Assembly (NCBI RefSeq): GCF_008312895.1
Contig: NZ_VSSP01000001.1
Coordinates: 372,001 to 436,000 of the forward strand
DNA from: Luteimonas suaedae
Lineage (GTDB): Bacteria; Pseudomonadota; Gammaproteobacteria; Xanthomonadales; Xanthomonadaceae
DNA length: 64,000 nucleotides
Direction: 5' to 3'
Position numbers and translations under genes: made by a program. Position 1 is the stretch's first letter. Each line of letters opens with the position of its first letter. This document shows positions 17,278 through 26,473 of this stretch, piece after piece. The notes under the pieces were generated by a model. The model saw nothing but the letters and a program-made list of their open reading frames with translations. It did not search any database and was not told where the DNA came from.

Positions 17278-18459
17278 TCAGAGAACGTATGGGGCGATCG
17301 CGGCCTCGTCGATCTCGATACCGAGACCGGGTGCATCCGGCGCAGCGAGGCCGGCCACACCGACCGGCAGCGGCGAGCGCAGGAAGCGGTTGGCGATGGC
17401 CTGCACGCGCGGATTGCATTCCAGGCGCGCGAAGTTCGGCGTCGCGGCCGCCAGGTGCAGGCCGGCGGCGAGCTGCGGGCCGAGGCCGATGCTGACGTGC
17501 GGCGCGATCGGGACGTGGTGGGTGTCGGCCAGCACCGCGAGCTTGCGGCTCTCGGTCAGACCGGAGCGGCCGAGGTCGGGCTGCAGCACGCCGACCGCGC
17601 CGCGCTGGAAGAAGGGCAGCAGCTCGAAGCGGGTGCGGTAGCTCTCACCGATCGCCAGCGGCACACGGGTGCGCTCGGCCAGGCGGGCGTGGCCGGCCAC
17701 GTCCTCGGGCATCAGCGGCGCTTCCAGCCAGCCGGCGTTGCGCGCTTCCAGCGCCGCGGCGAACCGTGGCGCGCTGCGCGTATCCAGGCGCCAGAGCGCA
17801 TCGACATAGAGTTCGATATCCGCGCCGAAGGCGTCGCGCAATGCGTCCAGGTCGGCCAGGCAGTCGCCGGGATCGCCGGCCATGAACAGCTTGAACGCCT
17901 CGGCGCCGGATTCGACCCAGCCGCGGGCCTCGTCGACGCGCGCGGCGGTGGAATCGCCACCCAGGCCGGAGACGTAGCAGGGCAGGGTGGCGCGGCACGG
18001 GCCGCCGAGCAGGCGATGGACCGGCTGCCCGAAGGCCTTGCCGCACAGGTCCCAGATGGCGAGATCGATCCCGGCCATCGCGTCGAGCAGGAAGCTGCCG
18101 GTGTGCCCGCGCACCCGCATCGCCGCGTACAGCCGGTCCCAGATCGCTTCCGGCGCCAGCGCGTCCTCGCCGACCAGCAACGGGCCGAGCAGGGTGTCGA
18201 TGACGCTGCGGGTGACCTCCGGCGCCACCGGCGCCTGCGCCTCGCCCCAGCCGATCAGTCCGTCGTCGGTTTCCACCGTGACCAGCACCGTCTCCAGGTG
18301 GTCGGCGGCGTAGACGGTGCGGTAGTGCCCGGCCCAGCGATAGCGCGCGCCGGCCGCATCGCCCAGCGCCGCCGGCGTGCCGGCGGTGCCGCGGGATTCG
18401 GCGACGTCGCGCGGGATCCGCAATGCGCGGGCGCTGACGCGCGCGATCCTGCGGACCAC
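17278..18459 (-). CDS. Enolase-superfamily sugar-acid dehydratase, probable galactonate dehydratase
   Basis: 393 residues, mandelate-racemase subgroup. Metal ligands are seen as Asp220 (YVDALW), Glu246 (WLEAP) and Glu272 (IGESY); Lys190 in AFKLF is one acid/base candidate, and Asp295 (LQPDLGRSG) with His321 (PIAPH) form the dyad typical of acid-sugar dehydratases. The first lysine of the KxK motif is not present. With DgoK and DgoA homologues nearby, D-galactonate is the best guess for substrate, forming 2-keto-3-deoxygalactonate. Translation starts at a GTG overlapping the stop of the GntR gene (TAGTG), with AAGGA 10 bases ahead. Confidence 0.8.
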   Translation of the reverse strand: MVRRIARVSARALRIPRDVAESRGTAGTPAALGDAAGARYRWAGHYRTVYAADHLETVLVTVETDDGLIGWGEAQAPVAPEVTRSVIDTLLGPLLVGEDALAPEAIWDRLYAAMRVRGHTGSFLLDAMAGIDLAIWDLCGKAFGQPVHRLLGGPCRATLPCYVSGLGGDSTAARVDEARGWVESGAEAFKLFMAGDPGDCLADLDALRDAFGADIELYVDALWRLDTRSAPRFAAALEARNAGWLEAPLMPEDVAGHARLAERTRVPLAIGESYRTRFELLPFFQRGAVGVLQPDLGRSGLTESRKLAVLADTHHVPIAPHVSIGLGPQLAAGLHLAAATPNFARLECNPRVQAIANRFLRSPLPVGVAGLAAPDAPGLGIEIDEAAIAPYVL

Positions 18460-19148
18460 TACGCCTGTTCCTTCTCGCGCGCGTGCAGCACGTCCTCGAC
18501 CAGGTCGTGGCCGGCGCGGCGGATGTGATCGCCCAGCACCTGCACCAGGCGCGGCGCATCGCGTTGCTGCAGCGCGTCGAGCATCGCCCGGTGTTCCTGC
18601 AGTTCCTGCTCGAGCCGGTGCGCTTCCGGGCGCCGGCGCGAGTGGATGCGCGCGATCGTGAGGTGGGCGTTGAGGCTGCGGTAGATCTCCATCAGCCGCT
18701 GGTTGCCCGACGACTCCACGATCAGCATGTGCAGGGCCACGTTCGCCTGCTCGTGCCGCATGCGCTCGGCCTCCGACGTGACCGGGCGTTCCAGTTGCCG
18801 GGTCAGGTCGGTGAAGGCTTCCAGCAGTTCCGGCGTCAGCCGCGCCACCGTGGCTTCCGCGGCCAGGCACTCGAGCGCGCGCCGGATCTCGAAGATCTCG
18901 CCGACCATTTCCGGGGTGATCTCGGCGACGAAGGTGCCGCTGCGCGGCCGGATTTCGATCAGGCCTTCGGCGGCGAGCCGGTTGATCGCGTCCTTGACCG
19001 GGGTCGGGCTGACCCCGAGCTGGTCGGCCAATGCCTTCACGTCGAGGCGTTGGCCGGGACGGAAGGTGGAACCGAGAATGCCATCGCGGAGCATGTCCAG
19101 TACCGAATCGCTGGCGCGCGTGCGGGTCAGTCGGGTCAGTGTGTTCAT
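18459..19148 (-). CDS. GntR/FadR-type transcriptional regulator of the sugar locus
   Basis: 229 residues. A winged helix-turn-helix lies at about 10-75 (ALADQLGVSPTPVKDAINRL), followed by an all-helical FCD ligand-binding domain (80-215) with the metal-type His residues (HMLIVESSGN, HRAMLDAL). FCD regulators usually repress until a sugar acid binds. It heads the minus-strand operon with dehydratase, DapA-like enzyme and exported protein. A strongly AT-rich divergent region upstream contains a motif repeated in front of the SDR/receptor pair, so it likely represses all three transcription units and itself. Confidence 0.88.
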   Translation of the reverse strand: MNTLTRLTRTRASDSVLDMLRDGILGSTFRPGQRLDVKALADQLGVSPTPVKDAINRLAAEGLIEIRPRSGTFVAEITPEMVGEIFEIRRALECLAAEATVARLTPELLEAFTDLTRQLERPVTSEAERMRHEQANVALHMLIVESSGNQRLMEIYRSLNAHLTIARIHSRRRPEAHRLEQELQEHRAMLDALQQRDAPRLVQVLGDHIRRAGHDLVEDVLHAREKEQA

Positions 19149-19170
19149 GCGGCGAAGCCTGCCACGTTCT

Positions 19171-19215
19171 GTCTGAATTGTAAAATTAGAAATCTGAAAT
19201 ATTAGACTTTACAAA
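19171..19215. promoter_or_regulatory. Putative GntR operator B in the divergent regulator/mutarotase promoter
   Basis: On the minus strand this holds ATTTCAGATTT, then TTTTACAA, the same blocks as operator A at 3211-3240. On the plus strand TTGTAA (19179) and TATTAG (19201) could be -35/-10 elements with a 16-base spacer for the mutarotase operon. The stretch is far more AT-rich than its surroundings and begins and ends with GTAAA/TTTAC. Confidence 0.6.
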
Positions 19216-19359
19216 CGATGAGGCTTGGCCTAGTGTCGATCGCACCGTGCCATGCCGTCCCGCGCCAAGGAGGCGGCCGCGCCGTCGCTGCCTTGGAGGG
19301 CAGACCCGCATGCAGACCGCTTCCGTTTTCATCCGCGCCGCCAGGAAGCGACCGGCGCC

Positions 19360-20457
19360 ATGCGCCACGCGCCGGCCCTGATGGCGCCGCTCGCCTTCGA
19401 CCAGGAGCGCAACTTCGGTTGCCGCATCCGCGAATTCGTCTATCGCGGCCATCGCTGCGTGTCGCTGGAGAACGCCCGCGTCCGGCTGGTGATCGCCGCC
19501 GACAAGGGCGCGGACATTATCGAATGCCTGTACAAGCCGCTCGACGTCGAATGCCTGTGGCGCTCGCGCCACGGCCTGCGCCCCGACCAGCACCTGCGCT
19601 TCAGCAGCCCGCTGTCGGGCGGCCATTTCCGCGAATACTTCCCCGGCGGCTGGTATGAGATGCTGCCCAACGGGCCGCAGCCCTGCAGCCATCGCGGTGC
19701 CGAGTACGGCCATCACGGCGAAGCCACGCTGCTGCCCTGGGACTACCGGATCGAACGCGACGATGCCGACGGCATCCGCGTCGTGTTCCGCACCCGCCTG
19801 GTCCGCCTGCCGCTGCTGGTCGAGCGCGCCATGAGCCTGCAGGGCGACAGCGGCACCATCCGGATCGACGAACGGGTGACCAGCGAGGCCGGGCAGCGGA
19901 TCGAGTTCCTGTGGGGCCATCATCCGACCTTCGGCTGGCCGCTGGTGGAGCCGGGCACCCGCATCCATCTGCCCGCGTGCACGGCCTCGGTCGGCGCCGC
20001 GGTGCCGGCCGGCGCGCGCGTCGCCGCCGGGCAGCGCAAGGCATGGCCCCGACTCGAAGCGGCGGCCGGCGGCGGCGAGCTCGATCTTTCGGTGATGCCG
20101 GACGCCGGCGCCGGATCGCACGACTTCATCCGCCTCGACGAACTGGCCGGCGGCTGGTTCGCGATCGTCAATCCCATGCGTCGGGTCGGGTTCGCATTGC
20201 GCTGGGACACCGCGGTATTCCCGATGCTCGGGATGTGGCAGGTGTGGGGCGGCGGGCCGGACTATCCGTGGTACGGCACGCCGCACCTGCTGGCGCTGGA
20301 ACCGGCCTGCGACCTGCCGTCGCTCGCTGCGGCCTCCGAGCGCGGCACCGCGCTGGCGCTCGACGCCGGACAGTCGCTGGAGACCACGCTCGAGGCCACC
20401 GTGTTCGAAGGCGCGCCCGAGGTGACCTGGGTCGGGCCCGGCGGCGAATTGCGCTGA
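19360..20457 (+). CDS. Aldose 1-epimerase (mutarotase)-like protein
   Basis: 365 residues with the beta-sandwich character of the galactose-mutarotase superfamily ([17 protein letters not shown] near the start, [16 protein letters not shown] at about 90, [21 protein letters not shown] with candidate catalytic histidines near 190). It would equilibrate anomers of the sugar before oxidation. I chose ATG 19360, preceded by AGGAAG; an in-frame ATG at 19252 would add 36 residues that do not resemble the fold. It opens a three-gene run with the DgoA and DgoK homologues under the divergent promoter shared with the GntR gene. Confidence 0.75.
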   Translation: MRHAPALMAPLAFDQERNFGCRIREFVYRGHRCVSLENARVRLVIAADKGADIIECLYKPLDVECLWRSRHGLRPDQHLRFSSPLSGGHFREYFPGGWYEMLPNGPQPCSHRGAEYGHHGEATLLPWDYRIERDDADGIRVVFRTRLVRLPLLVERAMSLQGDSGTIRIDERVTSEAGQRIEFLWGHHPTFGWPLVEPGTRIHLPACTASVGAAVPAGARVAAGQRKAWPRLEAAAGGGELDLSVMPDAGAGSHDFIRLDELAGGWFAIVNPMRRVGFALRWDTAVFPMLGMWQVWGGGPDYPWYGTPHLLALEPACDLPSLAAASERGTALALDAGQSLETTLEATVFEGAPEVTWVGPGGELR

Positions 20458-20510
20458 CCGGCCGCGTCGTTTTCCTCGAACTTCTGCACATCATCGACAA
20501 CGAGGCCGCA

Positions 20511-21152
20511 ATGCACGCCGAATCCGCCAACGCCACCCTGGGCCTGATCGAGGCGGGCCGCATCGTCGCGATCCTGCGCGGCCACGCCGGAGATGCCGAT
20601 CAGGTGTTGTCCGCCACGCTCGCCGATGCCGGGATCACGGCGCTGGAACTGACCGTCGATTCGCCGGACGCGTTCTCGCGGATCGGGCGCCTGGCACAGG
20701 CCTGGGCCGGGCGCATGGCGATCGGCGCCGGCACGGTGCGCACCGTGGAACAGGCCAGACGCGCCGCCGATGCGGGCGCTGCGTTCATCGTGTCCCCGAA
20801 CCGCGATACGGCGGTCATCGCCGCGGCGGTGTCGCTGGGACTGGTGGCGATCCCGGGCTGCCAGACGCCGTCGGAGATCGTCGAGGCGGTCGATGCCGGC
20901 GCCCAGGCGGTCAAGTTGTTCCCGGCCCAGGCGCTCGGTCCGGCGTTCGTGCGTGCGGTACGCGCGCCGCTCGGCGACGTGCGCCTGGTGCCAACCGGCG
21001 GCGTCACCCCCGAGCTCGCCCGCGCCTACCGCGGTGCGGGCGCGTGGGCGCTCGGCGCCGGGTCCGAACTGCTGGGCGGCGATCTCGCGCAGGGCATCGA
21101 CACGGGCGCCCTCGCGGCGCGCGCGCGGGCGTTCGCGGAGGCGGCGCGATGA
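20511..21152 (+). CDS. dgoA: 2-dehydro-3-deoxy-6-phosphogalactonate aldolase
   Basis: 213-residue class I aldolase of the KDPG/KDPGal family. Glu46 lies in ELTVDSPDA, which resembles DgoA (ELPLNSP type) more than Eda; IGAGT is at 71-75, PGC at 115-117, and the Schiff-base Lys135 in [12 protein letters not shown]. It splits 6-phospho-2-keto-3-deoxygalactonate into pyruvate and glyceraldehyde 3-phosphate, the last step of the De Ley-Doudoroff route. It starts 53 bases after the mutarotase gene and its stop overlaps the kinase start (ATGA), so the two are coupled. KDPG as alternative substrate cannot be excluded. Confidence 0.85.
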   Translation: MHAESANATLGLIEAGRIVAILRGHAGDADQVLSATLADAGITALELTVDSPDAFSRIGRLAQAWAGRMAIGAGTVRTVEQARRAADAGAAFIVSPNRDTAVIAAAVSLGLVAIPGCQTPSEIVEAVDAGAQAVKLFPAQALGPAFVRAVRAPLGDVRLVPTGGVTPELARAYRGAGAWALGAGSELLGGDLAQGIDTGALAARARAFAEAAR

Positions 21153-22165
21153 ACGGGCATGGCGCCGGGAGCGGACAACGTCTGGTCATCGACGGCGGGA
21201 CCACGACGACCCGCGTGTGGGCGGTCGACGGCGACCTCGTGCTGGCGCGCGGCAGCGCCATGATCGGCGCCCGCGACTCGGCGCGTGACGGCAACAACGG
21301 GCGGCTGGTCGGCGCGGTGCGCGACCTGCTGATCGCGGCATCGGCCGAGGCCGATGCGCGAGCGTCGCGATGGGATCCGCGCTACGTGGTCGCCGCCGGA
21401 ATGATCACCTCGCCACTGGGACTGGTGGAAGTACCGCACGTGGAGGCCCCGGCCGGCGTCGACGAGTTGGCGCGCAACGTCCGGACGCTGTCGCTGCCGG
21501 AGGCATCGCCGCTGCCGATCCTGCTGGTGCCCGGCGTGCGCTGCGGCCCGCTCCAGCCCGGGCTGTCGGACTTGGCGGAGGTCGACGTGATGCGTGGGGA
21601 AGAGGTGGTCTGCCTGGGCCTGGTACGGACCGGACAGCTGCCACGGCCCGGCCTCGCGCTGAGCGTGGGCTCGCACTGGAAGCGGGTGGAAGTGGATGCC
21701 GACGGGCGCATCGCTTCCTGCACCACGACGCTGAGCGGCGAACTGCTGCACGCACTGCGCACGCAGACCGTGCTGGCCGCGAGCGTCGACGCGGCCTTGC
21801 CGCCGCGGCTGGAAGCGGGCGACCTCGACGCCTTCCGTGCCGGCATGCGCGAACGTGCACGTTCCGGACTGCCGCGCGCGGCGTTCTGTACCCGGCTGCT
21901 GGAACGCGTCGCCGGCAGTTCCGCGCGGTCGCGGCTGCTGTTTCTGCTCGGGGTCGTGGTGGACGAGACATTGGCGCACTGGCGCGATGCGGTCGTCGGC
22001 CGGACCATCGCGCTGCTCGGCGCGCCGGTGCTGTGCGCGGCATGGCACGAGGCGCTGGCGGATGCCGGCAGCCAGGGTGTGGTGATCGATGCGGCCGATG
22101 CCGAATCGGCCTTCATCGCCGGTGCTACGGCCATTGCCCAGCGGGCGTTCGCAGCGACGGCGTGA
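21149..22165 (+). CDS. dgoK: 2-dehydro-3-deoxygalactonokinase
   Basis: 338 residues. The N-terminal phosphate-binding motif [11 protein letters not shown] is at about 14-24, [10 protein letters not shown] and VPHVEAPAG near 80-100, and LVPGVR...VMRGEE near 130-155, matching the DgoK family of sugar-acid kinases. It phosphorylates 2-keto-3-deoxygalactonate at O-6 with ATP, giving the substrate of the upstream aldolase. Its start overlaps the aldolase stop by 4 bases. The presence of DgoK together with a DgoA-type aldolase is the strongest argument that the locus feeds D-galactose or galactonate. Confidence 0.85.
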   Translation: MNGHGAGSGQRLVIDGGTTTTRVWAVDGDLVLARGSAMIGARDSARDGNNGRLVGAVRDLLIAASAEADARASRWDPRYVVAAGMITSPLGLVEVPHVEAPAGVDELARNVRTLSLPEASPLPILLVPGVRCGPLQPGLSDLAEVDVMRGEEVVCLGLVRTGQLPRPGLALSVGSHWKRVEVDADGRIASCTTTLSGELLHALRTQTVLAASVDAALPPRLEAGDLDAFRAGMRERARSGLPRAAFCTRLLERVAGSSARSRLLFLLGVVVDETLAHWRDAVVGRTIALLGAPVLCAAWHEALADAGSQGVVIDAADAESAFIAGATAIAQRAFAATA

Positions 22166-22212
22166 GGCGCCCGCGCGCCGTCAACGGCCCGCCGGACGTT
22201 GCGCCGCGGCGC

Positions 22213-23328
22213 TCATCCAGCGTCGTCTGCCGTCTGCAGGTCCGCCGCGGTCGAAAGCAGCGGCAGCAGCGCCGGTTCGAGTTCCCGGCGTCGCCAGCCG
22301 GACAGGGCCGGCGGCCAGTCGCCGGTTTGCAGCAGCCGTTCCAGCCAACGCCGCGAGGCGAGCACGCCGTCCGGCAGGCCGAGCTCGGCGCTGCGGGCGG
22401 CCACCGTGTCCTGCAGGCTGCGCAGGGCCTTGCGGTCGACGTCGTCGCTCGGGAGCGGTGCCTCGTGTTCGTCCGGCAGCGGGGTCTGCAGCGCCAGCCA
22501 CATCGGCTCGGCCAGCTTGCGCGAGGCCTTCGGATGGCTGTCGAGCACGCGCTGCACGCCGGCCTGGTCGGGCGGCGGGTCGCGTGCCAGCAGCACCGCC
22601 AGTTCGTTGTCCAGCACCCAGCTGCGCGGGCGGTCACGTTCGCGCGCCCAGCGGTCGCGCCAGCGCAGCAGGCGCAGCAGGCGGTGCCGGGCCGCTTCGT
22701 CGAGAAATTGCGCGGTGCGCAGCGCGAGGTGCGGCCAGCGCTCGGGTTCGTCCGCGGCGACGGCGAGCAGGCGCCGGCAGTCCTCGTCGAACCAGTCGCG
22801 GCGGTCGAGCGTCTCCAGCCGCTCCGCCAGCGTGTCGTGCATTGCGAACAGGTGGCGCACGTCGTCCGCCGCGTACTCCAGCTGCGCCGGCGACAGCGGG
22901 CGCTGCAGCCAGTCCGAACGGGTCTCGCCCTTGGCCAGGGCGACGCCGGTCAGCTCCTGCACCAGGCGCTGGTAGCCGACGCCGGCGGCGATGCCGCCCA
23001 GTGCGGCGGCGATCTGGGTATCGAACAGCGGCGCCGGTACCGCGCCGCAGGCGTGCCCGAAGGCGATCAAGTCCTCGCCGGCGCTGTGCATGATCTTGAG
23101 CACCGCCGGATCGGTGAGCAGCGGCCGCAAGGCCTCGGCGATCCCCGGCGCGAGCGGATCGATCAGCAGGATGTCGTCATCGATCGCCACCTGCACCAGC
23201 GCGAGCCGGGGCCAGTAGGTGCGTTCGCGGATGAACTCGGTATCCAGGCCGACACGCGCGGGATGCGTGGACAGGCGGGCGTTGAGGGCGGCGGGATCGG
23301 CGATCCACTGCGGTGCGTTGACGGGCAT
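22213..23328 (-). CDS. rnd: Ribonuclease D
   Basis: 371 residues. The DEDD exonuclease motifs are present: Asp29 and Glu31 in GLDTEF, Asp near 92 in SAGEDLIAF, and YAADDVRHLF near 160. An HRDC domain follows at about 205-290. RNase D trims the 3' ends of tRNA precursors and other stable RNAs. It converges on dgoK (47 bases apart) and diverges from the FGE-like lipoprotein gene. Length agrees with proteobacterial RNase D. Confidence 0.93.
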   Translation of the reverse strand: MPVNAPQWIADPAALNARLSTHPARVGLDTEFIRERTYWPRLALVQVAIDDDILLIDPLAPGIAEALRPLLTDPAVLKIMHSAGEDLIAFGHACGAVPAPLFDTQIAAALGGIAAGVGYQRLVQELTGVALAKGETRSDWLQRPLSPAQLEYAADDVRHLFAMHDTLAERLETLDRRDWFDEDCRRLLAVAADEPERWPHLALRTAQFLDEAARHRLLRLLRWRDRWARERDRPRSWVLDNELAVLLARDPPPDQAGVQRVLDSHPKASRKLAEPMWLALQTPLPDEHEAPLPSDDVDRKALRSLQDTVAARSAELGLPDGVLASRRWLERLLQTGDWPPALSGWRRRELEPALLPLLSTAADLQTADDAG

Positions 23329-23436
23329 GGCGCAGGAGCCTAGCAGGTCGCGGTCGTGCATTCGCGGCCGCCGGTGCGATTGACGTGCCGCCGGTCCCCG
23401 GCCTACCGTCGCGTAACATGGGTCTGTCGTCCCCAG

Positions 23437-25305
23437 ATGAAGAAGAACCGGTTGCGCGCGCTCGTATCTGTCGTCGTCCTGCTGCTGACGCTGAACTCCG
23501 GTTGTTCGCGCAACGGCGGCGACACCGGGGACGCGGACGTGCAGGCGGTCGACCAGGCAGCCGAACGTGCGCGCAGCGGCAGCGTCACGGTCAGCGGCGA
23601 CGACCGCATCGCCGACAGCCTGACCTGGCGGCCACCGCAGGTGGAGCTCGACCAGGAGGCAGTGGATGAGGCCCGTGAGCAGGCCGAGTCCGCGCTCGAG
23701 GAAGGACACCTGTACGAGGACGCCGAGGCCGCGATCCCGCTGTACCTGGCGCTGCTCGAACAGGACCCGCAGGACAAGGCCGCCGCGCAGGGGCTGCAGC
23801 GTGCACGGCAACGCCTGCTGGACGAGGGCGAGCGCGCGCTGGCCGACAGCGGCGACGACTTCGTGGCCTTGCGCGAGGCGCGTCGCGTGGCCGCGGTGGC
23901 GCGCACGGTCTGGCCGGACGATGCGCCGGTGCAGGCCTACCTGCAGCGGGTGGACCGGGCCGACCGCCTGTGGGAACTCAATCGCGAGGCCGAGACCGAG
24001 CTCGCGGAGGGCCGCTACGGCGAGTCCGGCGGCGGCGCCCTCGCCAAGTTGCGCGAGGCGCTGGAGCTGCAGCCGGAGCAGCCGCGTGCGCTGCAGAACC
24101 TGGCTGCAGTGGAAAGCGGGCTGATCCGTCGCGCCGAAGAGGCGGCCGAGCGGGGTGATTTCGACACCGCCGGCCAGCGGCTCGGCCATGCCGCACTGGT
24201 CCGGCCCGAGAGCGCCACCGTGCCCGATGCGCGCGAGCGGATCGAGCGCCTGCGCACGGCCCGCATCGCCAGGCTGCGCGACCAGGGACTCGCCGCCCTG
24301 CGCGGGTTCGACGGCGTCGCCAAGGCGCGTGAGATCCTGGCCGAGCTGCTGCTGATCGCAGAGCCCGGCGACCCTGCCGCGGCCGACCTGCGCGAACGCA
24401 TCAGCTTGGCGGTGCACTACGGCCTGTTCCGGCCCGGGCAGGGGTTCACCGATGCGCTGCAGAGCGGCGCGCGCGGACCGCGCATGGTGGTGGTGCCGCA
24501 CGGGGCGTTCACCATGGGCGCGCCCGAGGGCGAGGACGGCGCCAGCGACAGCGAGCGGCCGCAGCGCAACATCCGCTTCGACCGGGGCTTCGCGCTGTCG
24601 ACGCACGAGGTGACCGTCGGCGAGTTCCGCCGCTTCGTCAACGCCACCGGCTACCGGACCCGTGCGGTGCGCCGCGGCTTCTCGATGGTCTACGACGAGC
24701 GCAGCGGCAACTTCGTGCGCCGCAGCGGCGTCGACTGGCGGTCGGACTACGTGGGTGCGACCGCCAGCGACGACATGCCGGTGCTGCATGTCAGCGCCCA
24801 GGATGCGGAGGCCTACGCCGAGTGGCTGGCGGAGGAAAGCGGCGAGCGCTACCGCCTGCCCAGCGAGGCCGAGTTCGAGTACGCGTTGCGCGCGGGCAGT
24901 GGGGAGGCGTTTCCCTGGGGAGACGGCGTGCCGCCGGAATCGGCCGGCAACTTCACCGGCGGACTGGACCGTTCGCCCGGTGGGCGCAGCTGGAGCAATG
25001 CGTTCGCGGACTACGGCGACGGCCATTGGGGGCCGGCCGCGGTCGGCAGTTTCGCGCCCAATCGCTGGGGGCTGCACGACCTGGCGGGCAACGTCAGCGA
25101 GTGGGTCGCCGACTGCTGGCATGCCAGCTACCGCCGCGCGCCGCGCGACGCCGCGCCCTGGATCAATCCCGGGTGCCGGACGCACGTGATCCGCGGCGGC
25201 TCCTGGGCCAGCGCGCCGGAGCAGACCCGATCGGCCTGGCGTGCGCCGGCGGCGCGCGACACCACCAACGCGCGCATCGGGTTCCGGGTGATGCGGGAGT
25301 TGTAG
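23437..25305 (+). CDS. TPR-like lipoprotein with C-terminal formylglycine-generating-enzyme (SUMF1) domain
   Basis: 622 residues from MKKNRLRALV at ATG 23437. A hydrophobic segment ends in LNSGC, a near-lipobox, so the protein is probably an inner- or outer-membrane lipoprotein. Residues ~60-330 are Ala/Glu/Arg-rich helices with TPR-like spacing. Residues ~345-620 form an FGE-sulfatase domain: VPHGAFTMG, STHEVTVGEFRRFVNATGY, RLPSEAEFEYALRAG, GLHDLAGNVSEWVADCW, RGGSW and GFRVMR. The fold is often non-enzymatic in such fusions; I do not see a clear pair of copper-binding cysteines. It is followed by an M48 protease 57 bases away, which points to an envelope function. Confidence 0.85.
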   Translation: MKKNRLRALVSVVVLLLTLNSGCSRNGGDTGDADVQAVDQAAERARSGSVTVSGDDRIADSLTWRPPQVELDQEAVDEAREQAESALEEGHLYEDAEAAIPLYLALLEQDPQDKAAAQGLQRARQRLLDEGERALADSGDDFVALREARRVAAVARTVWPDDAPVQAYLQRVDRADRLWELNREAETELAEGRYGESGGGALAKLREALELQPEQPRALQNLAAVESGLIRRAEEAAERGDFDTAGQRLGHAALVRPESATVPDARERIERLRTARIARLRDQGLAALRGFDGVAKAREILAELLLIAEPGDPAAADLRERISLAVHYGLFRPGQGFTDALQSGARGPRMVVVPHGAFTMGAPEGEDGASDSERPQRNIRFDRGFALSTHEVTVGEFRRFVNATGYRTRAVRRGFSMVYDERSGNFVRRSGVDWRSDYVGATASDDMPVLHVSAQDAEAYAEWLAEESGERYRLPSEAEFEYALRAGSGEAFPWGDGVPPESAGNFTGGLDRSPGGRSWSNAFADYGDGHWGPAAVGSFAPNRWGLHDLAGNVSEWVADCWHASYRRAPRDAAPWINPGCRTHVIRGGSWASAPEQTRSAWRAPAARDTTNARIGFRVMREL

Positions 25306-25362
25306 CGGATACTTCCGGCGATATCGAGGCGCCCGACAGGCGCGGTCTTGGAGGAGTTCGAG

Positions 25363-26271
25363 ATGCGACAGGATCCTTTCGGTCGGCACCAGGCGGCACC
25401 CGGACGGCGTCGTGGCGGCGGTTTGCGGCTGTGGGTGCTGCTGCTGTTCGCCGGCTACGGCGCGTACTACTGGTTCTCCAACCAGAGCGTCGACCCGGTG
25501 ACCGGGCAGAGTGTGCTGATCGACCGCAGCCTGTCGGCCGACGACGAGAAGGCGCTGGGCCTGCAGGCCTATCAGGAGATCCTGGCGCAGGAGCGGCCGC
25601 TGGCGGCGGACGCGGAAATCTCGCGCCAGGTCCGCGACATCGCCCGGCGCCTGATCGACAAGGTCGACGACGTGGAGGCGGCGCTCGCCGCCGAGCACGG
25701 GCTGGCGCCGAGCCGGTTTTCGGAGAGCTTCGAGTGGGAGGTCAATGTGATCGACTCCGACCAGGCCAACGCGTTCTGCCTGCCCGGCGGCAAGATGGCG
25801 GTGTACACCGGGCTGGTGCCGGTGGCGCAGAACGCCGACGCCATGGCGGTGGTGATGGGGCACGAGATCGCCCACGCGCTGCTGCGCCACGGCGCCCAGC
25901 GCATGGCGCAGCAGAAGCTGAGCCAGATGGGCCAGATGGCCGGTGCGCTGAGCGGCATGGATCCGCAGCAGCAGCAGATGGTGATGGCGGCGATGGGCTA
26001 CGGCTATTTGCTGCCGTACGCGCGCAAGCACGAGACCGAGGCCGACGAAGTCGGGCTGATGCTCGCTGCGGCGGCCTGCTTCGATCCGCAGCAGGCGGTG
26101 CCGCTGTGGGAGCGCATGGGCGCTGCCGCCGGCGGGCAGGCGCCGCCCGAGTTCTCGTCGACGCACCCGAATCCCGGTACCCGCATCCAGAATCTGCAGT
26201 CGTTGATGCCGAAGGCGATGGAATACCGCGCCCGGTTCTGTGGGGAGGGCGGTGTCGCCGGGGCGCCCTGA
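25363..26271 (+). CDS. M48-family membrane-anchored metalloprotease
   Basis: 302 residues. One hydrophobic segment at 21-38 anchors the protein. The zinc motif HEIAH is at 167-171 and the third ligand in ETEAD near 224-228; SSTHPNPGTRI completes the family pattern (LoiP/YcaL-like). These proteases degrade misfolded envelope proteins. ATG 25363 is preceded by GGAGG; a TTG five codons earlier is in frame. It lies 57 bases behind the FGE-like lipoprotein gene and is probably co-transcribed. Confidence 0.88.
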   Translation: MRQDPFGRHQAAPGRRRGGGLRLWVLLLFAGYGAYYWFSNQSVDPVTGQSVLIDRSLSADDEKALGLQAYQEILAQERPLAADAEISRQVRDIARRLIDKVDDVEAALAAEHGLAPSRFSESFEWEVNVIDSDQANAFCLPGGKMAVYTGLVPVAQNADAMAVVMGHEIAHALLRHGAQRMAQQKLSQMGQMAGALSGMDPQQQQMVMAAMGYGYLLPYARKHETEADEVGLMLAAAACFDPQQAVPLWERMGAAAGGQAPPEFSSTHPNPGTRIQNLQSLMPKAMEYRARFCGEGGVAGAP

Positions 26272-26291
26272 TCGCGCCGCCGGCCGGCCCG

Positions 26292-26443
26292 TGTAGGAGC
26301 GGCTTCAGCCGCGACCGCGCCAGGCAGCACCATCGGCGGCGACTCTGCAGAGCGCGCCGCCGCGCGGTGCCAGGGTAAACCGCCGTGGTGGAGATCAGCC
26401 GTCCGCCTGGCGCCGCGCGGTCGCGGCTGAAGCCGCTCCTACA
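26292..26443. repeat. Inverted-repeat element, TGTAGGAGCGGC family, copy 1
   Basis: Perfect 29-bp arms (26292-26320 and 26415-26443) that begin TGTAGGAGCGGCTTCAGCC, enclosing about 94 bases. The arms are themselves partly palindromic (GCGGCTTCAGCCGC). A second copy lies at 36621-36692. It fills the gap between the convergent protease and reductase genes. Confidence 0.85.
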
Positions 26444-26473
26444 AGGGCAGGGGCGCGCAGGGGCAGGTGCGGA

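Noticed and set aside
22213..26166. A 1317-codon open frame on the minus strand through rnd, the FGE lipoprotein and the M48 gene
   Set aside because: Only its end (22213-23328) has family features (RNase D). The upstream part is low-complexity, mirrors the codons of two well-supported plus-strand genes and has no motif.
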